A stretch of DNA of 64,000 bases from Massilia niastensis DSM 21313 (GTDB taxonomy: Bacteria > Pseudomonadota > Gammaproteobacteria > Burkholderiales > Burkholderiaceae_D), in contig NZ_KB908088.1 in the NCBI RefSeq assembly GCF_000382345.1, forward strand, positions 60,372 to 124,371, given 5' to 3'. The notes below the pieces were generated by a model that saw only the letters and a program-made list of their open reading frames with translations, did no database searches and was not told the origin of the DNA. This document shows positions 9,108 through 16,871 of the stretch, in pieces; positions within the stretch are counted from its first letter, which is position 1, and the number at the start of each line of letters is the position of its first letter. Both the position numbers and the translations under genes were made by a program.

Positions 9108-9917
9108 CTAGTGCCCTGTGTAGGCGGGCTTGCGCTTGTCGATGAATGCCTGCATGCCTTCCTTCTGGTCATGACTGGCGAACAGGAGTTGATTGGCCTT
9201 GCGCTCGAGCATCAGGGCAACGTCGAGCGGCGCATCCATTCCCGCGAGCACGACTTCCTTGATCTGCATGGCCGCCAAGGGGGGCATGGAGGCGATTGTA
9301 CGCGCCATCGCCAGTGCTTCGGGCAATACCTGTTCGTCGGGCACGACCAGGCTGACCAGGCCCATATGGCAGGCCTCGGCGGCGCTGACCGGTTTGCCGG
9401 TGAGCAGGATGCGCATGGCGTTGAACTTGCCCACCGCGCGCACCAGGCGCTGGGTGCCGCCGATGCCCGGCATGATGCCGATGCGGATTTCGGGCTGGGC
9501 GAAGCTGGCATGCTCGCCGGCAATGATGATGTCGCAATGCATCGCCAGCTCGTTGCCGCCGCCGAAGGCGTAGCCGCAGACCGCGGCGATCACCGGCTTC
9601 GGACAGCGCTCGAGCGGCGCCCACACCCGTTCGGTATGGCGCTGCAGGATGTCGATCGGGCCGGCATCGACCAGGCTCTTGATGTCGCCGCCGGCGGCGA
9701 ACACCTTGCTGCCTCCGCTGAGGACGATGGCGCGCACCGACTCGTCGGCGGACAGCTCGCTGAAGGCGGCCGACAGCAGGGCCTGCAGCTGCAGGCTGAG
9801 GGCGTTGGTGGCGTCCGGGCGGTTCAGCAGGACCAGGGCGACGCCGCCCTCGTGGCGCTCGACGATCAGTTCCGGCAGGGCCGAGGCGGGTGGGGGTGGT
9901 GGGGAAGCGCTGTGCAT
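9108..9917 (-). CDS. Enoyl-CoA hydratase/isomerase (crotonase family)
   Basis: 269 residues, crotonase fold. The oxyanion-hole segments are [12 protein letters not shown] and [15 protein letters not shown] catalytic-type glutamate lies at the [15 protein letters not shown] segment, where hydratases carry one of their two glutamates. The N-terminus has a short Pro/Ser-rich lead of about 13 residues before the domain. It presumably hydrates an unsaturated CoA thioester made by one of the window's acyl-CoA dehydrogenases. The exact substrate is unknown. A GGAGA element precedes the start at 9917. It is the first gene of a leftward pair with coaD and divergent from the SDR at 10066. Confidence 0.85.
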   Translation of the reverse strand: MHSASPPPPPASALPELIVERHEGGVALVLLNRPDATNALSLQLQALLSAAFSELSADESVRAIVLSGGSKVFAAGGDIKSLVDAGPIDILQRHTERVWAPLERCPKPVIAAVCGYAFGGGNELAMHCDIIIAGEHASFAQPEIRIGIMPGIGGTQRLVRAVGKFNAMRILLTGKPVSAAEACHMGLVSLVVPDEQVLPEALAMARTIASMPPLAAMQIKEVVLAGMDAPLDVALMLERKANQLLFASHDQKEGMQAFIDKRKPAYTGH

Positions 9918-9992
9918 GGTGGGTCTCCGTCGCGCGCGGCGCGGCGCGCCAGCGTCATGCAGCGATGATCGGCGCTGGCGGTCCGGCCGGCA

Positions 9993-10008
9993 TCGTCCCT
10001 TCGGACGT
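9993..10008. promoter_or_regulatory. Regulon repeat site 3 (two-way)
   Basis: TCGTCC-CTTC-GGACGT between crotonase/coaD (leftward) and the SDR at 10066 (rightward). TACAGT begins at 10031 on the plus strand and GATCAT at 9970 on the minus strand, each exactly 30.5 bp from the centre. Confidence 0.75.
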
Positions 10009-10065
10009 ATCCTCCGGGATGGGGGACTTCTACAGTAGGGTGACCACCACTACAGGAACAGCGTC

Positions 10066-10833
10066 ATGATCGAATCCGAACAATTCAACGAGCGTGTCGT
10101 GCTCGTCACCGGCGGCACCAAGGGCATCGGGCGCGCCATCGCCGAGGCCTTCCTGGCCGCCCAGGCCCGGGTGATCGTCTGCGGACGGTCGGCGCCGGAA
10201 AGCCTGCCGTCCGGCGGCGGGCGCGAGGCCAGCTTCATTGCCTGCGACGTCAAGGACGCCGACGCCGTCAAGGCCATGATGGCCGCCATCGCCGAGCGCC
10301 ATGGCCGGCTCGACGTGCTGGTGAATAATGCCGGCGGCAGTCCGGCGGCCGACGCGGCGACCGCCTCGCCGCGCTTCCACGACAGCATCGTCCGCCTCAA
10401 CCTGCTGGCGCCCCTGCACCTGGCGCAGGAGGCCAATGCGCTGATGCAGGCGCGGCAGGGCGGCGTGATCGTGTTCATCGGCAGCATCAGCGCGCTGCGG
10501 CCCTCGCCCGGCACCGCCGCCTATGGCGCCGCCAAGGCCGGCGTGCTGAGCCTGGTTTCCTCGCTGGCGGTCGAATGGGCGCCGAAGGTGAGGGTGGTGG
10601 CGGTCAGCCCCGGCCTGGTGCAGACCGAGCAGTCGCACCTGCACTATGGCGACGCGGCCGGCATCGCCGCCGTCGGCGCCACCATCCCTGCCGGGCGGAT
10701 GGCGCAGCCGGCCGACATCGCCAGCGCCTGCCTGTTCGTCGCTTCGGACCAGGCCGCCTACATGAGCGGCAGCAACCTGCTGCTGCACGGCGGCGGCGAG
10801 AAGCCGGCCTTCCTGGCCGCGGCGCAGCAATAG
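10066..10833 (+). CDS. Short-chain dehydrogenase/reductase
   Basis: 255 residues with the TGGTKGIG cofactor loop (15-22), NNAGG, a serine in the GSISALRP stretch and catalytic Tyr and Lys in AAYGAAKAG. AGGA precedes ATG 10066. The protein carries a C-terminal tail of about 10 residues after the last core strand. It is transcribed alone from repeat site 3 and ends at a bidirectional hairpin. It is likely a hydroxysteroid or hydroxyacyl-CoA dehydrogenase of the pathway, and I cannot name the position it acts on. The first residue after the beta-2 strand is Arg (CGRS), which is compatible with NADP(H) preference. Confidence 0.8.
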   Translation: MIESEQFNERVVLVTGGTKGIGRAIAEAFLAAQARVIVCGRSAPESLPSGGGREASFIACDVKDADAVKAMMAAIAERHGRLDVLVNNAGGSPAADAATASPRFHDSIVRLNLLAPLHLAQEANALMQARQGGVIVFIGSISALRPSPGTAAYGAAKAGVLSLVSSLAVEWAPKVRVVAVSPGLVQTEQSHLHYGDAAGIAAVGATIPAGRMAQPADIASACLFVASDQAAYMSGSNLLLHGGGEKPAFLAAAQQ

Positions 10834-10835
10834 CG

Positions 10836-10864
10836 ATAAAAGGGAGGCGAACGCCTCCCTTCCT
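10836..10864. terminator. Bidirectional terminator between SDR and tesG
   Basis: Nine-base perfect stem AGGGAGGCG (10841-10849) and CGCCTCCCT (10852-10860) with a 2-nt core loop. On the minus strand it is followed by TTTTATC, a good terminator for the tesA1-D-E-F-G operon. On the plus strand the T-run is short. Confidence 0.75.
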
Positions 10865-11886
10865 CAGGCGCGCGCGCGCGCCATGGTCAGTGCGGTGTCC
10901 TCGATCATGTCTTCCTGGCCGGCGACCATGCCGCGCCGTCCCAGTTCGACCAGGATGTCGCGCGCCGGCACCTTGTACTTGGCGGCGGCGCGCTTGGCGA
11001 ACAGCAGGAAGGTCGAGTACACGCCGGCGTAGCCGAGGGTCAGCGCGTCGCGGTCGATGCGCACCATGTGGTCCATCATCGGCAGCACCACGTCCTCGGC
11101 CAGGTCCATGATCCGGTACAGGTCGACCCCGGTCTCGACCTGCATCCGGTTGCAGACCGCCACCATCACTTCGAGCGGCGTATTGCCGGCGCCGGCGCCC
11201 AGGCCATTGGTCGAGCCGTCGATGCGCACCGCGCCCGCTTCGATCGCCGCCAGCGAGTTGGCCACGCCCATCGCCAGGTTGTGGTGGCCGTGGAAGCCGA
11301 TCTGGGTCTCGGGCCGCAGCGCGGCGCGCAGGGCGGCCACGCGCGCGGCGACACCGTCCGGCAGCAGGTAGCCGGCCGAATCGGTGACGTACACGCATTG
11401 CGCGCCGTAGGACTCCATCAGCAGCGCCTGTTGCGCGAGTTTTTCAGGAGTCGTCATGTGGGCCATCATCAGGAAGCCGACGGTGTCGAGTCCCATCTTG
11501 CGCGCCGCGGCGATGTGCTGCTCGGCGACGTCGGCCTCGGTGCAGTGGGTGGCGACGCGCACCGTGTGCAGGCCGCATGCGTGCGCCGCGCGCAGGTCGT
11601 CGACCGTGCCGATGCCGGGCACCAGCAGCGCCGACACCTTGGTGTGCTTCAGCTGCGGGATCACGGCATTCAGGTAGTCGACATCGCTGTGCGCCGAAAA
11701 GCCGTAGTTGACCGAATTGCCGCCCAGGCCGTCGCCGTGGGTGATTTCGAGCAGCGGCATGCCGGCCGCGTCGAGGCCCCTGGCCACCGCCAGCATCTGC
11801 TCGATGCTGATCTGGTGGCGCTTCGGATGCATGCCGTCGCGCAGCGTGTTGTCGTGCAAAATGATCTTCCTGCCTTCGAGGTTCAT
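10864..11886 (-). CDS. tesG: 4-hydroxy-2-oxovalerate aldolase-type enzyme (TesG/HsaF)
   Basis: 340 residues, DmpG/HMGL-like family. The N-terminal LHDNTLRDG motif binds the metal and substrate, and GFHGHHN and [16 protein letters not shown] are the other family signatures. Family length is about 340. It cleaves the 4-hydroxy-2-oxoacid (4-hydroxy-2-oxohexanoate in steroid pathways) to pyruvate and an aldehyde, which is channelled to the partner TesF. The TesF gene ends 17 bp upstream and the two normally form a complex. The start at 11886 has an AAGGAGAAAC element just before it. Last gene of the leftward operon, ending at the hairpin 10841-10860. Confidence 0.93.
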   Translation of the reverse strand: MNLEGRKIILHDNTLRDGMHPKRHQISIEQMLAVARGLDAAGMPLLEITHGDGLGGNSVNYGFSAHSDVDYLNAVIPQLKHTKVSALLVPGIGTVDDLRAAHACGLHTVRVATHCTEADVAEQHIAAARKMGLDTVGFLMMAHMTTPEKLAQQALLMESYGAQCVYVTDSAGYLLPDGVAARVAALRAALRPETQIGFHGHHNLAMGVANSLAAIEAGAVRIDGSTNGLGAGAGNTPLEVMVAVCNRMQVETGVDLYRIMDLAEDVVLPMMDHMVRIDRDALTLGYAGVYSTFLLFAKRAAAKYKVPARDILVELGRRGMVAGQEDMIEDTALTMARARA

Positions 11887-11903
11887 GGGTTTCTCCTTGT
11901 TTG

Positions 11904-12827
11904 TCAGGCTGCCACGCGCTCGAGCGTGAGCGTACCGTTCAGCAGTTCTTCGGCGAACATCTCGGCGGTGCGGGCGGCGGCGGCCGTCATGATGTCCAGG
12001 TTGCCGGCGTATTTCGGCAGGTAGTCGCCCAGCCCTTCGACTTCGAGGAACACCGAGACCCGGTTGCCGTCGAAGACCGGGCCGTTGACCAGCTTGTAGC
12101 CGGGGACGTATTTCTGCACCTCCGCGATCATCGCGTGCAGCGAGGCGGTGATGCGTTCCTGGTCGGGCGCGGTCTCGGTCAGGCAGTGCACGGTGTCGCG
12201 CATGATGATCGGCGGCTCGGCGGGATTGAGCACGATGATCGCCTTGCTCTTCTGCGCCCCGCCCACCGCCCGGATCGCGCCGGCCGTGGTGCGGGTGAAT
12301 TCGTCGATGTTCTTGCGGGTGCCGGGGCCGGCCGAGCGCGACGAGGCGGTGGCGATGATCTCGCCGTAGGCCACCGGCTGCACGCGCGAGATCGCCGCCA
12401 CCATCGGGATGGTCGCCTGGCCGCCGCAGGTGACCATGTTGACGTTCATGCGGCTGGTGCCGACCAGTTCCTTCAGGTTCACCGGCGGCACGCAGTAGGG
12501 GCCGATGGCGGCCGGCGTCAGGTCGATCATCAGCACGCCGAGCTCGTTGAGCTTGCGCGAGTTCTCGGCGTGGACGTAGGCGCTGGTGGCGTCGAAGGCG
12601 ATCTGCACGCCGTCCGCCAGCACGTGCGGCAGCAGGCCGTCGACGCCATCGGAGGTGGTCTTGATGCCCAGTGCGCGGGCGCGCGCCAGGCCTTCCGAGT
12701 CCGGGTCGACACCGACCATCCAGACCGGTTCGAGGACGCTGCTGCGCTGCAGCTTGTACAGCAGGTCGGTGCCGATGTTGCCGGGACCGATGACGGCGCA
12801 TTTGATTTTCTTCATGGCTTTCTTCAT
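11904..12827 (-). CDS. tesF: Acetaldehyde/propanal dehydrogenase, CoA-acylating (TesF/HsaG)
   Basis: 307 residues, DmpF-type acylating aldehyde dehydrogenase. It has the N-terminal Rossmann loop GPGNIGTD, the [14 protein letters not shown] segment, and the nucleophilic cysteine in [11 protein letters not shown]. It converts the aldehyde from TesG to acyl-CoA with NAD+ (propanal in the steroid pathway). ATG 12827 overlaps the TGA of tesE (ATGA), which argues for translational coupling. ATG 12815, four codons later, also fits the usual family N-terminus. Order tesE-tesF-tesG is the conserved lower meta-cleavage arrangement. Confidence 0.92.
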   Translation of the reverse strand: MKKAMKKIKCAVIGPGNIGTDLLYKLQRSSVLEPVWMVGVDPDSEGLARARALGIKTTSDGVDGLLPHVLADGVQIAFDATSAYVHAENSRKLNELGVLMIDLTPAAIGPYCVPPVNLKELVGTSRMNVNMVTCGGQATIPMVAAISRVQPVAYGEIIATASSRSAGPGTRKNIDEFTRTTAGAIRAVGGAQKSKAIIVLNPAEPPIIMRDTVHCLTETAPDQERITASLHAMIAEVQKYVPGYKLVNGPVFDGNRVSVFLEVEGLGDYLPKYAGNLDIMTAAAARTAEMFAEELLNGTLTLERVAA

Positions 12828-13627
12828 TCGACAAAGTGGATGGAACAGCCGCCCAGGCCGTGGATCTGCATCGTGAAGGCGTCGCCGGCGCACACCGGCA
12901 CCAGCGCGGCGAGCGATCCGGACAGGATCAGTTCGCCGCTGCGGAAAGGGATGCCGAAGCGGCCCAGGGTATTCGCCAGCCACGCCACCGCCGCGGCCGG
13001 ATGGCCCTGCACGGCGGCGCCGACGCCGCTGCAGGCCAGCGCGCCGTTGCGGTACAGGTCCATGCGCGCCGCCGCCAGGTCGAGCGCGCGCGGCGCGCTG
13101 CGGGTGGCGCCGACCACGAACACGCCGCAGGAGGCGTTGTCCGCCACCGTGTCCTGGATCCGGATCTCCCAGTCGTGCACGCGCGAATCGACGATCTCGA
13201 AGCAGGGCGCCACCCATTCGGCGGCGTCGAGCACGTCCTCGGCGGTGATGTCGGTGCCGTGCAGGTCATCCTTGAGCATGAAGGCGATCTCGCCCTCGGC
13301 GCGCGGCTGGATCAGGCGCGCCGTGGCGAGGCTGACCGTCGCGCCATCGGGATGGTGCATGGTATCGGTGAGAAAGCCGAAGTCGGGCTGGTGCACGTCG
13401 AGCATCTGCTGCACCGCCTTTGATGTCACGCCGATCTTCTTGCCGATGACGCGCTCGCCGGCCGCTTCGCGCCGCCGCAGGGTGTGCAGCGAGATGCGGT
13501 AGGCATCGTCGATGGTGATGGCCGGATGGCGCGCGCTCAGGGGCGCGAGCGTGGCGCCGCTGCGCCAGGCATGGAACAGTTCTTCGCCGAGGGCGGCGAC
13601 CAGGTCGTCATTCATCGGCTTATCCAT
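12824..13627 (-). CDS. tesE: 2-hydroxypenta-2,4-dienoate-type hydratase (TesE/HsaE)
   Basis: 267 residues, 2-keto-4-pentenoate hydratase family (DmpE/MhpD). Recognisable stretches are [10 protein letters not shown], the metal-binding region around RAEGEIAF, and the C-terminal [13 protein letters not shown]. It adds water to the 2-hydroxyhexa-2,4-dienoate released by TesD, giving the substrate of TesG. ATG 13627 overlaps the end of tesD by 8 bp, and ATG 13615 is a possible later start. Its TGA overlaps the ATG of tesF. Position and neighbours leave little doubt about the pathway role. Confidence 0.92.
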   Translation of the reverse strand: MDKPMNDDLVAALGEELFHAWRSGATLAPLSARHPAITIDDAYRISLHTLRRREAAGERVIGKKIGVTSKAVQQMLDVHQPDFGFLTDTMHHPDGATVSLATARLIQPRAEGEIAFMLKDDLHGTDITAEDVLDAAEWVAPCFEIVDSRVHDWEIRIQDTVADNASCGVFVVGATRSAPRALDLAAARMDLYRNGALACSGVGAAVQGHPAAAVAWLANTLGRFGIPFRSGELILSGSLAALVPVCAGDAFTMQIHGLGGCSIHFVE

Positions 13628-14447
13628 GATGCAGGAAGTCGATGCACATGCGGTTGAACAGGGCGCGGTGCTCGACCTGCACCCAATGGCCGCAGCGGTT
13701 GACCAGGATGGTGCGGATGGCGGGGCAATGCGCCATCAGCTTGTCGGCGCCGCTGGCCGGATTGAACTGGTCGTCGGTGCCCCAGAACGCCAGCACCGGG
13801 CAGCGCAATTCGCCCAGGCGCGCGGTCATGTCGGGCACTTTCAGGATCGAGCGCGCCGCCTGGGTCTGGGTATCGGCGATCGGCGCGCGCTCGGCCAGGA
13901 TGGCGTCGGTCAGCAGCGACGGATCGTACAGCTGCATGCTCATCACGGCGCGCATGGCGTCGACGCCGGTGCGTCCCGACTTGTAGACGGCGAACATGTT
14001 GGCCACGCCCGGCATGGCCAGGTAGGTCTCGAGCGACTCGACGCCGCCCGGGGCCATCAGGATCAGGCGGCCGACGTCCTCGGGATAGGCCAGCGCATAG
14101 CCGAGCGCGATCGCGCCGCCCAGCGAGTTGCCGAGCAGGGTCACCTGCCCGAGGCCGAGCGCATCGACCAGGCCCTTGACGCCGGCGATGAAGAAGTCGA
14201 GGTCGTACTGGGGCAGGTCGGGCTTGCTGGACAGGCCGTAGCCGAGCAGGTCGGGCACGATGCTGCGGTAGCCGGCTTCGGCGAACTCGGGGAAGTTGCC
14301 CTTGAAGTTGCTGTAGCCGCTGGCGCCGGCGCCGGCGCCGTGCAGGAAGATCACCGGCGCGCCGCTGCCGCTGTCGTGGTAGTGGATCTGCTGGCCGTTG
14401 CCGATGTCGGCAAAGTGTCCGACCGGGATGGGGGAGTGCTGGTCCAT
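13620..14447 (-). CDS. tesD: Meta-cleavage product hydrolase (TesD/HsaD)
   Basis: 275 residues, alpha/beta hydrolase of the C-C bond hydrolase group. It has the oxyanion segment HGAGAGASG, the nucleophilic serine in GNSLGG, an aspartate in WGTDDQFNP and a histidine in NRCGHWVQ. In steroid pathways HsaD/TesD splits 4,9-DSHA into the C/D-ring propanoate acid (HIP) and 2-hydroxyhexadienoate, which TesE takes. The start at 14447 lies 35 bp after the flavin reductase. The ring-cleaving dioxygenase TesB that makes its substrate is not encoded in this window. Confidence 0.92.
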   Translation of the reverse strand: MDQHSPIPVGHFADIGNGQQIHYHDSGSGAPVIFLHGAGAGASGYSNFKGNFPEFAEAGYRSIVPDLLGYGLSSKPDLPQYDLDFFIAGVKGLVDALGLGQVTLLGNSLGGAIALGYALAYPEDVGRLILMAPGGVESLETYLAMPGVANMFAVYKSGRTGVDAMRAVMSMQLYDPSLLTDAILAERAPIADTQTQAARSILKVPDMTARLGELRCPVLAFWGTDDQFNPASGADKLMAHCPAIRTILVNRCGHWVQVEHRALFNRMCIDFLHHG

Positions 14448-14482
14448 GGAGTCCTTTGTGGTGAATGACGGGCTGAATCGAA

Positions 14483-15436
14483 CTAGGCCCACAGGCTGGG
14501 CAGTCCCTGGTCGCTGGCGGCGACCAGGGTCTTGAGCAGGCGGCGCAGCGCGCTGCCCTGGGGCGCGCCGATGCGTCCATCCAGGTCGGCTTCGACCGCC
14601 TTGGCCGCGGCCAGGATGTGCAGGATGGTGTCGCTGCCGGCCGCGCTCAGGCGGTAGCCGTCGTCGTCGCGGCGCAGCAGGCCGCGCGCGCAGGCGGCCG
14701 CCAGGGCCGGTTCGCCGGTCTCGAAGCCGGTATCGGCCATGTGGGCGGCGATCTCCGCCGGCGCCAGCGGCTGCCGCACGCTCAGCAGCGAGAGCAGGAA
14801 GAATTCGGGATCGGTGATGCGTTTTTCCGCCAGCAGCGGGCGGAAGCGCGCCATGAACTGGTAGTGGGCGCGCCCCAGCAGGTAGCCCAGCATGTCTTCG
14901 GAGAATGCGCCGGCCTGGGGCGCGGCGCCGGCCCTGGGCGGCTCGGCCATGTGGGCGGCCACCGCATACTGGCCCGAGACGTACAGCAGCGGCGCCAGGT
15001 CGCTGCGGTCGTAGCCGACCACTTCGCCGACGAAGATGACATGGTCGCCGCCCTCGTACTGGAAGGCCGAGCGGCACTGGAAGCGCGCGCTGCAGCCGGG
15101 CAGCAGCGGCGCGCCGGTGGCGCAGTCGTCGAGCGCCAGGCCGGCGAACTTGTCCTCGCCGGCGCGCGCGAAGCGGTTCGACAGCGCGTCCTGGCCGCTG
15201 GCCAGCACGTGCACGTTCCAGTAGCGTGCGGCGCTGAAGGCGGGCAGGCTGCGGGCGCTCTTCGCCAGGCTCCACAACACCATCGGCGGATCCAGCGACA
15301 CCGAATTGAAGCTGTTGGCGGTCATGCCGACGGCGGCGCCATCGCCGCCCCTGGTGGTGACGATGGTCACGCCGGTGGCGAACATGCTCAGCGCCTTGCG
15401 AAAGTCGCGCGGGTCGAATGCGCTCGAAGTGTCCAC
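14483..15436 (-). CDS. tesA1: Flavin reductase of 3-HSA hydroxylase with extra C-terminal domain (TesA1/HsaB)
   Basis: 317 residues starting at GTG 15436, chosen because GGGAG precedes it at 5 bp and the frame begins the flavin-reductase fold directly. Residues 1-160 are an HpaC/HsaB-type FMN reductase (FATGVTIVTT, MTANSFNSVSLDPPMVLW). Residues about 165-317 form a second, largely helical part with features of a MarR/winged-helix domain, absent from the shorter HsaB type. In the C1 reductase of Acinetobacter p-hydroxyphenylacetate hydroxylase such a domain lets substrate control flavin reduction. Similar control here is an inference. It supplies reduced flavin to TesA2, encoded divergently. 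Confidence 0.85.
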   Translation of the reverse strand: MDTSSAFDPRDFRKALSMFATGVTIVTTRGGDGAAVGMTANSFNSVSLDPPMVLWSLAKSARSLPAFSAARYWNVHVLASGQDALSNRFARAGEDKFAGLALDDCATGAPLLPGCSARFQCRSAFQYEGGDHVIFVGEVVGYDRSDLAPLLYVSGQYAVAAHMAEPPRAGAAPQAGAFSEDMLGYLLGRAHYQFMARFRPLLAEKRITDPEFFLLSLLSVRQPLAPAEIAAHMADTGFETGEPALAAACARGLLRRDDDGYRLSAAGSDTILHILAAAKAVEADLDGRIGAPQGSALRRLLKTLVAASDQGLPSLWA

Positions 15437-15493
15437 GGTTGCTCCCTTGTCTGATGTACAGGGCAAGCTTGCGGTCTTTGTCGGCTCCCGGAA

Positions 15494-15509
15494 TCCTCCA
15501 CATGGACTA
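15494..15509 (-). promoter_or_regulatory. Regulon repeat site 4 (one-way, leftward)
   Basis: On the minus strand TAGTCC-ATGT-GGAGGA, one mismatch from consensus in the proximal half. CAAGCT begins at 15471 on the minus strand, 30.5 bp from the centre, before tesA1. It lies 32 bp (centre to centre) from site 5. Confidence 0.6.
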
Positions 15510-15525
15510 GCCATGCGCCGACCCT

Positions 15526-15541
15526 TAGTCCGCTCAGACGA
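15526..15541 (+). promoter_or_regulatory. Regulon repeat site 5 (one-way, rightward)
   Basis: TAGTCC-GCTC-AGACGA in the 183-bp gap between tesA1 and tesA2. GAACAT begins at 15564, 30.5 bp from the centre. On the minus strand no acceptable -10 lies at that distance, and site 4 serves that direction. Confidence 0.7.
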
Positions 15542-15619
15542 TGAAGTGGCGCCGAGGCGGTGGGAACATGCTTTCATGCCCCACGCCGGGGCGCGGCGAA
15601 CCACATAACGAGGAGTGAG

Positions 15620-16816
15620 ATGAGCAGACTGAACGAAACCCATATGACGCTCGATGCGATCCGCCTGATCGACAGCGCACGGGCCCTGGTGCCGGTGCTG
15701 GCGGCGCGCGCCGCCGAGGCCGAGCAGGCCGGCAAGGTGCCGGTGGAGACCATCCGCGACCTCCAGGAAGCTGGACTGTTCCGCGTGCTGCAGCCGCGCC
15801 GCTGGGGCGGCTACGAACTCGATCCGCGGGTGTTCTACCAGATCCAGATGACCCTGGCCGAGGGCTGCATGTCGACCGCCTGGATCTATGGCGTGATCGG
15901 GGTGCACAACTGGCAGCTGCCGCTGTTCCCCGACCAGGCGCAGCAGGATGTCTGGTCGTCCCGGTCGGATACCCTGATCGCCTCGACCTATATGCCGACC
16001 GGGAAGGCCGAGCCGGTCGACGGCGGCTACCGCTTCTCCGGCCGCTGGTCGTTCTCCAGCGGCGTCGAGCACTGCGCCTGGATCTTCCTGGGCGGCCTGC
16101 TGCCCAGGCTGGATGGCTCCGGCGCGCTCGAACACACCACCTTCCTGCTGCCGGCGTCCGATTTCACGATCGTGCGCAACTGGGACGTGCTGGGGCTGCG
16201 CGCGACCGGCAGCCACGATATCGTGGTCGACAACGTGTTCGTGCCTGTCCACCGCACCCAGCGCACCAACGATCACAGCGATGCCGGCTGTCCGGGGCGC
16301 GCGCACAATCCGGCGCCCTTGTACCGGATTCCGTTCACCCAGGTGTTCCAGCGCGCGGTGTCGGGCGCCTGCATCGGCGCCCTGCAGGGCGCCATCGACG
16401 AGTTCCGCCGGCGCGCCGCGGCCCACGTCGGCAAGCATGGCGGCAAGACCGCCGAAGACCCGAATGCGCAGGCCGCGGTGTCGGAAGCGATGATGACGGT
16501 CGACGCCCTCAAGCTGGTCCTGATGCGCAATGTCGCGCGCGTGGTCGAGTGCGCGGTCACCGGCGAGCGGATGAAGGTCGAGGACCGGCTGCTGCAGCGC
16601 GCCCAGTCGGCCCAGGTGCCGAAGGTATGCGCCGAGCGCGTCGACGCGCTGGTGCGCGCCAGCGCCGCCTCTGGCCTGTACAAGACCAATCCGGTCGAGC
16701 GCACGCTGCGCGACATCTACCAGTCGCGCGGCCACATCGCCAACAATACCGACGCCTATGCCCGCGCGCACGGCGCCGTCATGCTCGGCTTGCCGAACGC
16801 CGATCCGTTCGTGTAA
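15620..16816 (+). CDS. tesA2: 3-HSA hydroxylase oxygenase component (TesA2/HsaA)
   Basis: 398 residues, flavin-dependent monooxygenase with acyl-CoA-dehydrogenase fold (HsaA/HpaH class). Signs are GCMSTAWIYGVIGVHNWQ near residue 80, GRWSFSSGVEHC, RATGSHDIVV and the C-terminal IYQSRGHIANNTDA region. With reduced flavin from TesA1 it hydroxylates the phenolic secosteroid 3-HSA to the catechol 3,4-DHSA. GAGGAGTGAG directly precedes ATG 15620. It is transcribed away from tesA1-DEFG and followed by a strong bidirectional terminator. Confidence 0.92.
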   Translation: MSRLNETHMTLDAIRLIDSARALVPVLAARAAEAEQAGKVPVETIRDLQEAGLFRVLQPRRWGGYELDPRVFYQIQMTLAEGCMSTAWIYGVIGVHNWQLPLFPDQAQQDVWSSRSDTLIASTYMPTGKAEPVDGGYRFSGRWSFSSGVEHCAWIFLGGLLPRLDGSGALEHTTFLLPASDFTIVRNWDVLGLRATGSHDIVVDNVFVPVHRTQRTNDHSDAGCPGRAHNPAPLYRIPFTQVFQRAVSGACIGALQGAIDEFRRRAAAHVGKHGGKTAEDPNAQAAVSEAMMTVDALKLVLMRNVARVVECAVTGERMKVEDRLLQRAQSAQVPKVCAERVDALVRASAASGLYKTNPVERTLRDIYQSRGHIANNTDAYARAHGAVMLGLPNADPFV

Positions 16817-16829
16817 GCGCCGCGGCAGG

Positions 16830-16869
16830 AAAAAACAGGCCGGGTCGCGTTGCGAGCCCGGCCTTTTTT
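16830..16869. terminator. Bidirectional terminator between tesA2 and the TonB receptor
   Basis: Stem AGGCCGGGTCGC (16837-16848) with GCGA-G-CCCGGCCT (16852-16864, one bulged G), flanked by an A-run on the left (16830-16835) and a T-run on the right (16864-16869). It should stop transcription from both convergent genes. Confidence 0.9.
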
Positions 16870-16871
16870 AC

